Assembly: GCA_947503585.1 (NCBI GenBank)
Contig: CANNEJ010000069.1
Coordinates: 1 to 7,308, forward strand
Direction of reading: 5' to 3'
DNA length: 7,308 nt
DNA from: Anaerolineales bacterium
Lineage (GTDB): Bacteria > Chloroflexota > Anaerolineae > Anaerolineales > UBA11657
The translations under genes and the position numbers were made by a program. The first letter of the stretch is position 1. Every line of letters starts with the position of its first letter. The notes beneath the pieces are model-generated. The model did not search any database and was not told the origin of the DNA. It saw only the letters and a program-made list of their open reading frames with translations. Below, piece by piece: positions 1-5,738 of the stretch.

Positions 1-1
1 C

Positions 2-1348
2 CACGCCAAAATGTACGTGTCGATGGATGTGATTGTGCGCCATCTGCGCCACTCCGGCTATGCGCTGCGCTATGTGCAGAACATAACGGACGTCGGCCAT
101 TTGCTGGATAGCGGCGAAGATCGCATTCTGAAAGGCGCACGCCGGGAACGGGTGGAGCCGATGGAAGTGGTGGAGCGCTACATGCGCTCTTATCTGGATG
201 ACATGGACGCGCTGCACAACACGCGCCCGGACATTATGCCGCGCGCTAGCGGGCATGTGCCGGAGCAGATTGTGGCAGTGCAGCAATTGCTGGCGCAAGG
301 CAATGCCTATGAAGTAAATGGCTCGGTTTATTTCGATGTTTCATCCCACGCAGACTATGGCAAGCTTTCCGGCCGGCGCGTGGCGGAGCTTGAAGAAGGC
401 GCGCGCGTGGCGGTCCGCGATGACAAACGCCGCCCGGAGGATTTTGCGTTGTGGAAGCGCGCCGAGCCGGAGCACATCATGCGCTGGCCCAGCCCGTGGG
501 GCGAGGGTTTCCCCGGCTGGCACATTGAGTGCAGCGCCATGGCGATGAAATACCTGGGGCAGACATTTGACATTCACGGCGGCGGCATCGACAATATTTT
601 TCCGCACAATGAATGTGAGATGGCGCAGTCTGAAGCGCTGACGGGCAGCACTTACGCCAACTACTGGCTGCTGGCCGGCTCGCTGACGGTGGACGGCGTG
701 AAGATGAGCAAGAGCCTCGGCAACTCCATCACGATCAAGGATGCGCTGCAGCGCCACGCGGCCGAGGTTCTGCGCTTCTTTGTGCTCTCCGGGCACTATA
801 GCAACCCGATTGACGTGAGCGACATGGCGCTGGGCGCTGCGCAGCGCGGGTGGGAGCGATTGATGGTGCCGGTGCGCATCGTGCGCCAGCGCTTGCAGCA
901 GGCGGGTATTGCACCGCAGGATGACCTGGATTTTAGCGGTGTGCTGGATCAAGCGCGCCAGGCGTTTCGAGCGGGGATGGATGACGACTTTAATGCGCCG
1001 GCCGCGCTGGCGGCGTTATTTGAGCTGACGCGCCAGGTAAATGCCATGCTGGCTGCCGGCCCGCAGCCGGGCCGCGCCACGCTAGCTGCGATTGATGCGG
1101 TCTACAGCGAACTGGGCGGCGGCGTGCTGGGTGTGATCCCGCAAAGTACAGCGGCAAGCGGAGATGCAGCGCGCGAGGCGGGCCTGGTGCAGCTGCTGAT
1201 TGAAATGCGCATGCAGGCGCGCGCCCGCAAAGATTTTGCCGCCAGCGACAACATCCGCGACAGCCTGCGCGCGCTGGGCATTGTGCTGGAAGATGGCAAA
1301 GATGGCACAACGTGGAAGGCCGGGCTGCAGGCAGCTGATGAGTTATGA
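2..1348 (+). CDS. cysS: Cysteine--tRNA ligase, 5' end missing
   Basis: Class I aminoacyl-tRNA synthetase that charges tRNA-Cys in the cytoplasm. The frame is open from the first bases of the window: the codons before the ATG at 11 read H-A-K, matching the end of the HIGH-A-R signature, so this ATG is internal. About 35-40 N-terminal residues are missing by comparison with the E. coli enzyme, including the start of HIGH and the first zinc-ligand cysteine. Visible family marks are YVQNITDVGHL near the start, GWHIECSAM (nt 518-544) with the second zinc cysteine, the HNECE segment at about nt 605-619 supplying the His and Glu ligands, and KMSKS at 701-715. The C-terminal third is the helical DALR-type domain plus the usual cysteinyl tail. 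The stop overlaps the next start (ATGA), implying translational coupling. The identification is very secure; only the true start lies outside. Confidence 0.97.
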   Translation, partial: HAKMYVSMDVIVRHLRHSGYALRYVQNITDVGHLLDSGEDRILKGARRERVEPMEVVERYMRSYLDDMDALHNTRPDIMPRASGHVPEQIVAVQQLLAQGNAYEVNGSVYFDVSSHADYGKLSGRRVAELEEGARVAVRDDKRRPEDFALWKRAEPEHIMRWPSPWGEGFPGWHIECSAMAMKYLGQTFDIHGGGIDNIFPHNECEMAQSEALTGSTYANYWLLAGSLTVDGVKMSKSLGNSITIKDALQRHAAEVLRFFVLSGHYSNPIDVSDMALGAAQRGWERLMVPVRIVRQRLQQAGIAPQDDLDFSGVLDQARQAFRAGMDDDFNAPAALAALFELTRQVNAMLAAGPQPGRATLAAIDAVYSELGGGVLGVIPQSTAASGDAAREAGLVQLLIEMRMQARARKDFAASDNIRDSLRALGIVLEDGKDGTTWKAGLQAADEL

Positions 1349-2085
1349 GCGAGCTGCTCTGCCGGCGCAACACGATCCTGGAGGCGTTGACTGCCGGCCG
1401 GCGTGACTTTCACCGTTTGCTGCTGGCCGAAGACGCCACAGCGGCAGCCACCAATGCCGTGCGCGCGGCTGCCCGCCAGCGCGGCGTGCGTGAAGAAACC
1501 ATCAGTGCGGAGAAGCTGGCGCAGCTGGCACATGGCGAAAAACATCAGGGTGCGCTGCTGGCCGTGGGTGACTACCCGTATGTTGAACTAAGCGAGATAT
1601 TGGATAGCGTGCCTACCGGTGCGCTGCCATTGCTGCTGATCCTGGATCTGGTGCAATCGCCGGGCAACATCGGGCGTGTGCTGCGCAGTGCGGAGGCGTT
1701 TGGCGTGCATGGCGTGGTGCTGCCGGAGCGGCGCGCGGGCGGTGTTACGCCGGCCGTGGCGGACGCGTCGATGGGCGCCAGCGAACACATGCGCATTGCG
1801 CAGGTGACCAATGTAGTGCAGGCTATGGAGCAGATGCGCGCGCGCGACATCTGGCTGGCCGGCCTGGACATGGCTGCGGATGCGCAGCCGCTGGGCAAGA
1901 TGGATTTAAACCGCGCGCTGGCGGTGGTGATTGGCAATGAGGGCAGCGGCCTGCGGCGGCTGGTGCGCGAGCGCTGTGATTTTCTGGTGCGCATCCCCAT
2001 GCACGGGCGCGTGGCTTCCTTGAACGCTGCGATTGCGGGCTCGCTGGCGTTGTTTGCCGCAGTGCAGGCGCGCCAGCCGCGCTAA
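1345..2085 (+). CDS. rlmB: 23S rRNA (guanosine-2'-O-)methyltransferase, SpoU/TrmH family
   Basis: 246-residue SPOUT-class methyltransferase that uses S-adenosylmethionine to methylate a ribose 2'-OH; by family, the likely target is the 23S rRNA guanosine modified by RlmB. The N-terminal part (residues 1-90) matches the small substrate-binding domain that separates RlmB/TrmH-like rRNA enzymes from minimal tRNA methylases. The three trefoil-knot motifs are intact: DLVQSPGNIGRVLRSAE (101-117, with catalytic-type N108 and R111), IGNEGSGL (196-203) and IPMHGRVASLNAAIA (217-231, with S225-L226-N227). The start overlaps the cysS stop by 4 nt and no strong Shine-Dalgarno is seen, so translation is probably coupled to cysS. 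In Firmicutes these two genes usually flank mini-RNase III (mrnC), which is absent here. The exact target nucleotide cannot be read from sequence; another 2'-O-methyltransferase of the family is possible. Confidence 0.9.
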   Translation: MSELLCRRNTILEALTAGRRDFHRLLLAEDATAAATNAVRAAARQRGVREETISAEKLAQLAHGEKHQGALLAVGDYPYVELSEILDSVPTGALPLLLILDLVQSPGNIGRVLRSAEAFGVHGVVLPERRAGGVTPAVADASMGASEHMRIAQVTNVVQAMEQMRARDIWLAGLDMAADAQPLGKMDLNRALAVVIGNEGSGLRRLVRERCDFLVRIPMHGRVASLNAAIAGSLALFAAVQARQPR

Positions 2086-2137
2086 CGCTGCCCAGCGCGA
2101 TTGCGCAGCCGGCAGCTGCCGCCTTGGGGCTAAAAGT
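2086..2137. other. Convergent gap with 12-bp palindrome
   Basis: 52-bp gap between the stop codons of rlmB (plus) and the aldolase gene (minus). It contains the perfect palindrome CGGCAGCTGCCG at 2110-2121 and overlapping GCAGC/GCTGC arms (2105-2109 and 2115-2119). Neither strand has a T-run behind the repeat, so it does not meet the usual intrinsic-terminator pattern, although it could help stop or process transcripts converging here. GC-rich palindromes are common by chance at this base composition. Confidence 0.3.
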
Positions 2138-2755
2138 TTAACCAGCCGGCAGCGCAGCGCTGTGCAACAGCGTATGCGCACTGTCCTCCAACCGGTCCAG
2201 CACATCATAAGCTTCGGCCATGTCGCGCGCCACCACCACCACGCCGTGCTGCGCCAGAATTAAACCGAGCCCGTTGTTTTGCAGCGTGGCAGCGCGCGGG
2301 CGCAATGCTGCCACCACGGCTTCCGCCAGCTCCGCAGAGTGGCTGGGCAGCGGCCGCACCACGTCCAGCACGCCAAACTTGTGCGTGTACTCCACCGTCG
2401 GCGGCAGCGGCCGGCTGGCGTTTGCAAACACGCTCAGGTGGCGCGGGTGCGCGTGAATGACGCCGTTGACGGCGGGAAACGCGCGCAGGCAGGCAAAGTG
2501 CATTTTGCTTTCGCGGCTCAGCAGGGCCGCATCACCCTCCAGTACGCGCTCTTGTGCGTCCAGCACAATCAGCTGCGCGGGCTGCAGGTTCCAGCGCTGC
2601 TTGCTGCCGGCATAGCGTGGCGTAATGAAAGTGTGCGCGCCCACGCGGCAGCTCAAATTGCCGCCGGCCGAGTTGGTGAGGTGGCGCGCGTACATCAGGC
2701 GCGCCAGCTCCACCATCAGCGGGCGCGGGTCGTCAGGCAAATTAAGCGGGCTCAT
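2138..2755 (-). CDS. Class II aldolase/adducin family protein, L-fuculose-phosphate aldolase-like
   Basis: Zinc-dependent class II aldolase fold of the FucA/AraD/adducin superfamily; such enzymes cleave or epimerise ketose 1- or 5-phosphates, FucA giving dihydroxyacetone phosphate and an aldehyde. Numbering from the chosen start, the phosphate-binding segment TNSAGGNLS lies near residues 27-35. The expected metal ligands are present: E82 in SRESKMH, H101 and H103 in VIHAHP, and H170 in LAQHG. At 205 residues it has normal family length. I chose the ATG at 2755 because GGAAG and AGGA lie just upstream and a promoter-like pair precedes them; an in-frame ATG at 2803 would add 16 residues but has no ribosome-binding site. 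It diverges from a PfkB-type sugar kinase, suggesting a joint sugar-phosphate route. Substrate is unknown. MtnB-type dehydratase belongs to the same superfamily but its S-G-K-D-K-G-like segment is not evident. Confidence 0.88.
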   Translation of the reverse strand: MSPLNLPDDPRPLMVELARLMYARHLTNSAGGNLSCRVGAHTFITPRYAGSKQRWNLQPAQLIVLDAQERVLEGDAALLSRESKMHFACLRAFPAVNGVIHAHPRHLSVFANASRPLPPTVEYTHKFGVLDVVRPLPSHSAELAEAVVAALRPRAATLQNNGLGLILAQHGVVVVARDMAEAYDVLDRLEDSAHTLLHSAALPAG

Positions 2756-2872
2756 TCTGCTTCCGTTTCCTATGGCTGCTAAATTAAATGTTGGCGCATG
2801 CAATACAATTAATGCAAGTCACCGGCATACTTGGTTGTGTGCCGGCCCAATTGTAATGCGGAGCTGTAATCA
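2756..2872. promoter_or_regulatory. Divergent intergenic control region (aldolase / PfkB kinase)
   Basis: 117-bp AT-rich spacer between two divergent starts in a GC-rich window. Minus strand, toward the aldolase: TTGTAT (2803-2808), a 16-bp gap and TAATTT (2781-2786), followed by AGGA and GGAAG before the ATG at 2755. Plus strand, toward the kinase: TACAAT at 2804-2809 is a fair -10 but lacks a convincing -35, and GGAG at 2860-2863 sits 9 nt before the kinase ATG. It also holds two ATGCAA direct repeats (2798-2803 and 2812-2817) and a long inverted repeat listed separately. Assignment as a shared promoter region is inferred from geometry and composition. Confidence 0.5.
2822..2845. repeat. 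Operator-like inverted repeat, 9-nt arms
   Basis: CCGGCATAC (2822-2830) and GTGTGCCGG (2837-2845) are inverted copies matching at 8 of 9 positions across a 6-nt spacer TTGGTT. In RNA the single mismatch is a G-U pair, so it could also fold as a 9-bp hairpin in the kinase leader, 15 nt ahead of its ribosome-binding site. Its place between two divergent sugar-metabolism genes suits a dimeric repressor site. No regulator gene is visible in the window, so its function is inferred. Confidence 0.5.
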
Positions 2873-3802
2873 ATGATTCTAGTTTGCGCACCCAACCCGG
2901 CGATTGATAAAACGCTCGTGCTGGCACACTGGGCACCGGGCGGCGTATGGCGCGCCACACAGGTGCTGCTGCAGGCGGGCGGCAAGGGGTACAACTTTGC
3001 GCGTGCCCTGGGCGTGCTGGGCCAGCGCGCGCTGGTGGTGGGGCCGCTGGGGGGCCGTGATGGCCACCGCTTGTGCGCTCTGGCGGCCGCAGATGGCATT
3101 GCCCATGCGCCCTTCTGGGTGCCCGGCGAGACGCGTACCTGCACCATTATTGTGGACTCGGCTGCCGCCACCGACACTGTGCTGAATGAGCCCGGGGCAG
3201 CGCAGCAACCCGGCGAATGGGAGCGGCTGCTGGCAGCGCTCGAGCAGCAGCTGCCGCATGCGCGCTACCTGGCCGTGTGCGGCAGCTGCCGGCCGGCTGA
3301 CCCGGTGGATGGATTGCAGCGCGTGGTGCAGCTGGCGCAGCGCCACAATGTGCCCGTGCTGCTGGACACGCATGGCGTGCAATTGGCGGCGGCGGTTGCG
3401 GCCGGTCCGGCCGTGCTGAAGATTAACCAGAATGAAGCCGCTGCGCTGCTGGGGCGCCCCCTGCACGGAACTGAAGACGTACGCCAGGCGCTGCCTGCGC
3501 TGCGCAAGCATGGAGCGCAGCAGGTGGTGGTGACACTCGGGGCAGCTGGCGCCATGGCAATGGACAGGGCCGGCGAAATACATTTTTGTGCTGCGCCGCA
3601 GCTTGTCGCGCTGTGCGCTGTGGGCAGCGGCGACTCTTTCTTTGCGGGGCTGGCGGCAGCCCTGTGCGCCGGCGCCGAGCTGGCGCTGGCGTTGCGCCAC
3701 GGCGTGGCAGCCGGAGCAGCCAACACGCTGCAGTTGGGCGCCGGCAGCTTTAGCGCCGTGCGCGCGCAGCAGTTGCTGGCAGAAATGTCCGCCGGCGCTT
3801 GA
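2873..3802 (+). CDS. PfkB-family sugar kinase, 1-phosphofructokinase / tagatose-6-phosphate kinase group
   Basis: Ribokinase-fold ATP-dependent kinase of 309 residues, the normal family length. It opens with NPAIDKT (8-14), typical of FruK/LacC/PfkB hexose-phosphate kinases. It then shows AGGKGYNFARAL (35-46), the first PfkB signature with N41; TRTCTIIVD (87-95), equivalent to the substrate-contacting T-R-T segment; KINQNEAAALLG (183-194), matching the K-x-N-x-x-E motif; and VGSGDSFFAG (250-259), the anion-hole and catalytic Asp signature (D254), with G-S-G-D as in LacC-like enzymes. Translation probably starts at the ATG at 2873, with GGAG 9 nt upstream. A phosphorylated ketohexose such as fructose-1-phosphate or tagatose-6-phosphate is the likely substrate, but the exact sugar is not readable. 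No PTS or transporter gene is adjacent. It diverges from a class II aldolase that could use related sugar phosphates. Confidence 0.9.
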   Translation: MILVCAPNPAIDKTLVLAHWAPGGVWRATQVLLQAGGKGYNFARALGVLGQRALVVGPLGGRDGHRLCALAAADGIAHAPFWVPGETRTCTIIVDSAAATDTVLNEPGAAQQPGEWERLLAALEQQLPHARYLAVCGSCRPADPVDGLQRVVQLAQRHNVPVLLDTHGVQLAAAVAAGPAVLKINQNEAAALLGRPLHGTEDVRQALPALRKHGAQQVVVTLGAAGAMAMDRAGEIHFCAAPQLVALCAVGSGDSFFAGLAAALCAGAELALALRHGVAAGAANTLQLGAGSFSAVRAQQLLAEMSAGA

Positions 3803-3816
3803 AGCGCTTTTAGTTT
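3795..3816 (+). terminator. Weak intrinsic terminator after the PfkB kinase
   Basis: GCGCT (3795-3799), loop TGA, AGCGC (3803-3807), then TTTTAGTTT. The stem is only 5 bp and overlaps the kinase stop codon, but the GC-rich arms followed by a U-rich tail fit a short rho-independent terminator on the plus strand. It also lies at the end of the convergent channel gene, whose TAA is at 3810-3812; no U-tract exists in that direction. Confidence 0.4.
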
Positions 3817-4724
3817 ACAAGCAGCCCGCAATGCGGGCACAGACGCCAATCCGCTGCAAGCCCGCGCCCGCACGCGCAGTTGCCAGCTGTCCCGGCCTTG
3901 GCGGCGGCAACCGGTGCTGCGGCGGGGTCCGCATGCGTGGTGCTATCTAAATCCCCCTGCCCAAACAGCGCCTTCATCAGCACCTTTCCCACCACATTGA
4001 ACAGCACCGCAAAAAGGCACAAGCCTGCAAACATCGTAACCGCAGCTACCAGCCGTCCGGCAACTGTTGCGGGGTACATATCCCCGTAACCCACGGTGGT
4101 GATGGTAACGACGCTCCACCACATGGCCTGGGGGATAGACGTAAACTGCGTGCCTTCGTTTAGGTGCTCGGCAAAATACATCAGCGTGCTGGAGATCATG
4201 ATAACTGTGAAAAGTGAAACACCATAGATTGTCAGATTCATGCGGACGTTGGCTTCCGCATTCTTAGTTTCACCCAGTTGTTGTGTGACGCCGCGTGCCA
4301 GCTTTAGGATTCGCAGGATCCGCATGAAGCGCAGGATGCGCAGCTGGCGCAGCACCTTAAGCCCCGCTATATTTCCCAGGTTGGCGTAGCTGGGCAGCAC
4401 AGATATCAGGTCAATGATGCCCCACACGCCCAGCACGTACGCCTTGCGGTCCGGGGCTGTGTAAATATTAAGCAGGTACTCCACCGTGAAAATGCCCACC
4501 AGCACCCACTCCACAATATCGAGATACACAGAATATTGTTCACGGAAGGAAGCTACGGTGTCCATCACGGTAAAGAAAATGGAGGCAAAGATCAGCGTCG
4601 TTAGCAATCGGCTGATGCGCTGGAAAACCGCCGAATGATGATCTTGGAAAGCAGCCCGGACGCCTGCGTCAATGCGTTGCAGCCAGGTGCCAGTCGCAGG
4701 GTTCGTCGTCAAAGAAGTGCTCAT
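3810..4724 (-). CDS. Voltage-gated potassium channel family ion transporter with C-terminal zinc ribbon
   Basis: 304-residue inner-membrane cation channel of the Kv/KvAP type, expected to work as a tetramer. Hydrophobic segments fit S1 (about 40-57), S2 (67-88), S3 (96-112), S5 (164-185) and S6 (222-247). S4 is unmistakable: basic residues at every third position, K123, R126, R129, R132, R135, R138, K141 and R144. The pore loop carries TTVGYGD (209-215), the potassium selectivity filter. After S6, a low-complexity Ala/Pro linker (about 258-280) leads to a four-cysteine knuckle pair, C283-A-C285-G and C296-P-H-C299-G, a rubredoxin-like zinc ribbon ending at the C-terminus; this is not part of the usual channel. 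A TATAAT box lies about 40 bp upstream. The gene meets the PfkB kinase tail to tail, 7 nt apart. Channel identity is secure; gating and the role of the ribbon are unknown. Confidence 0.93.
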   Translation of the reverse strand: MSTSLTTNPATGTWLQRIDAGVRAAFQDHHSAVFQRISRLLTTLIFASIFFTVMDTVASFREQYSVYLDIVEWVLVGIFTVEYLLNIYTAPDRKAYVLGVWGIIDLISVLPSYANLGNIAGLKVLRQLRILRFMRILRILKLARGVTQQLGETKNAEANVRMNLTIYGVSLFTVIMISSTLMYFAEHLNEGTQFTSIPQAMWWSVVTITTVGYGDMYPATVAGRLVAAVTMFAGLCLFAVLFNVVGKVLMKALFGQGDLDSTTHADPAAAPVAAAKAGTAGNCACGRGLAADWRLCPHCGLLVN

Positions 4725-4764
4725 GATTTATCCAGTGCTCCATCCCAGCCTGATCTTGGTCGCC

Positions 4765-4770
4765 ATTATA
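4765..4770 (-). promoter_or_regulatory. -10 box of the channel gene
   Basis: The minus strand reads TATAAT exactly, giving a start near 4758 and a leader of about 33 nt before the channel ATG at 4724. No good -35 hexamer is found at 16-18 bp. Overlapping it on the plus strand is TATAAC (4767-4772), which could serve the divergent small zinc-ribbon gene, so the two promoters may compete. Confidence 0.45.
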
Positions 4771-4832
4771 ACCAGCTGTTCCCGCCCAAGGGCTGGTACA
4801 CTTGCCGCCGCGTGCCTACAGCTGCCGCTCCC

Positions 4833-4997
4833 ATGTTTGTAAAACAGTGTGACTGTTGCGGTGCACCCATGCAGGCGCACGCCTGCAAGATATTCTGTGT
4901 GCGCTGCGGTTATCGCTTCGATTGCTCGGACCTGAGCCTTAACTTTGACGCACCGGCAGACCTACCGGCGCCTGCCGAGGCTGCACTTGCAGGCTGA
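4833..4997 (+). CDS. Small zinc-ribbon protein, 54 residues, function unknown
   Basis: Very short protein dominated by cysteines: C6-D-C8-C9-G near the start, C18 in ACKIFC, C22 and C25 in CVRCGYRF, and C30 in DCSDL, followed by an acidic and Ala/Pro-rich tail. The pattern C-x-x-C-G ... C-K-x-x-C-x-x-C-G-Y-x-x-D-C-S-D-L resembles small uncharacterised zinc-ribbon proteins I recall from several phyla; I have no function for them. The frame is open further upstream (to an ATG at 4635), but that part overlaps the channel gene antisense and looks spurious, so I place the start at 4833. An in-frame GTG at 4812 is an alternative. No Shine-Dalgarno precedes either. It diverges from the potassium channel gene, whose product also ends in a zinc ribbon. 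It probably binds one or two zinc ions. Confidence 0.72.
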   Translation: MFVKQCDCCGAPMQAHACKIFCVRCGYRFDCSDLSLNFDAPADLPAPAEAALAG

Positions 4998-5165
4998 AGA
5001 GCCGCGGGCCGGCTGCACCGCGCAGTGTGCGCTGCGCCTGCCGCTCGGCGGCATTTGGTAGCCGACCGGGGTTAAATCCACCACATTGGGATCAAGCCGG
5101 GGTTTTATGCAACCGGGGCTGGCAAGCACGGACCCGCAGCCGCGCCGAAAGGGGAGCGCAGCGCT
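4998..5165. other. Convergent intergenic region with CCGGGG repeats
   Basis: 168-bp gap between the stop codons of the small zinc-ribbon gene (plus) and the ftsB-like gene (minus). A 6-bp stem, GCGCAG (5020-5025) with CTGCGC (5032-5037), lies 23 nt after the plus-strand stop but has no U-tract. Three short direct repeats follow: CCGGGGTT at 5066-5073, CCGGGGTT at 5097-5104 and CCGGGGCT at 5113-5120. I see no gene and no convincing terminator here. Confidence 0.35.
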
Positions 5166-5564
5166 TTAGGTCTCAGGCGTGATAAACAGCTCCCACCACA
5201 CGCGCCAGTTTTGCGGGCGCGCAGGCGGCGGGGGCAGCGGCGTGGGTGTGGGTGCTACATAACCCGCAGGCGTCACCACAATCACGAGGGTCTCATCCGC
5301 GTAGCCATAGCCAAGTTTGCGGGCTTCATTTTCCACGGCGTTGGGGCTCTCCAAATATGCCTGCGTGACGCGCAAGTCTACTGAGCGCTGCTGTTCGGCC
5401 GCCAGCTCGCTTTGCAGCCGGCTGCGCTCGGCGCGTATCTCTGCCAGCTGCAAAAGTTTGGAGCGGTACACGCCCACCGACACAACTGCCAGCAGGCCAG
5501 CCACCCCCATTAGCAGCGTAACCGGAGAGATGCGCGGCCAGCGGCGCCGCGAAGTTGTGGTCAT
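5166..5564 (-). CDS. Septum formation initiator family protein (FtsB/DivIC-like)
   Basis: 132-residue single-pass membrane protein of the FtsB/DivIC family, which links FtsL and FtsQ/DivIB in the cell-division complex. It has a short basic cytoplasmic N-terminus (residues 1-13), one membrane helix (about 14-33), a coiled coil rich in Leu, Glu and Arg (about 35-63), and the family-typical segment V-E-N-E-A-R-K-L-G-Y (77-86) followed by a short beta-like stretch. The C-terminal 35 residues are proline-rich (residues 99-117) and close with an aromatic patch, NWRVWWELF (119-127), the layout I associate with Chloroflexota homologues. The ATG at 5564 lacks a clear Shine-Dalgarno. The gene begins 52 nt after the tRNA-Leu gene on the same strand and may be read from the tRNA promoter. 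The family assignment is firm; FtsB versus DivIC naming is a matter of phylum. Confidence 0.85.
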   Translation of the reverse strand: MTTTSRRRWPRISPVTLLMGVAGLLAVVSVGVYRSKLLQLAEIRAERSRLQSELAAEQQRSVDLRVTQAYLESPNAVENEARKLGYGYADETLVIVVTPAGYVAPTPTPLPPPPARPQNWRVWWELFITPET

Positions 5565-5578
5565 GAGTTTATGGTCTG

Positions 5579-5603
5579 GAGTTCATGCGCAGGCTGCCCG
5601 CGC
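5579..5603 (-). other. Hairpin between tRNA-Leu and the ftsB-like gene
   Basis: The minus strand reads GCGCGGG-CAG-CCTGCGC within this stretch, a 7-bp stem including one G-U pair and a 3-nt loop, between the tRNA 3' end and the ftsB-like start. There is no U-tract, so read-through is likely. It could mark a processing or attenuation point that separates the tRNA from the mRNA. Low confidence. Confidence 0.3.
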
Positions 5604-5616
5604 GCACCGCACCGAA

Positions 5617-5700
<84 letters not shown>

Positions 5701-5710
5701 CTGCACATAG

Positions 5711-5738
5711 AGTGTATGCGTTTTGTTTGAACTGTCAA
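5711..5738 (-). promoter_or_regulatory. Promoter of tRNA-Leu
   Basis: Perfect -35 TTGACA (5733-5738), 16-bp spacer and -10 TACACT (5711-5716). Transcription would start near 5704, a few bases before the mature tRNA 5' end. This is the best sigma-70-type promoter in the window, as expected for a stable RNA gene, and probably also feeds the ftsB-like gene since no U-tract terminator separates them. Confidence 0.8.

Noticed and set aside
341..952. Minus-strand open frame (203 codons) opposite cysS
   Set aside because: It lies inside a clearly coding plus-strand region, is His/Arg/Ala-rich and shows no domain.
2831..2859. TTGGTT, 17 bp, TAATGC as the kinase promoter
   Set aside because: Transcription would start near 2866, after the GGAG ribosome-binding site at 2860-2863, which contradicts use of that site.
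2879..3700. Long minus-strand open frame (273 codons) opposite the PfkB kinase gene
   Set aside because: It is fully antisense to a gene with intact family motifs and is rich in Arg, Gln and His with no recognisable domain, a typical shadow in GC-rich DNA.
4635..4832. N-terminal extension of the small zinc-ribbon protein
   Set aside because: It overlaps the start of the channel gene on the other strand and its divergent promoter, and carries no conserved-looking sequence.
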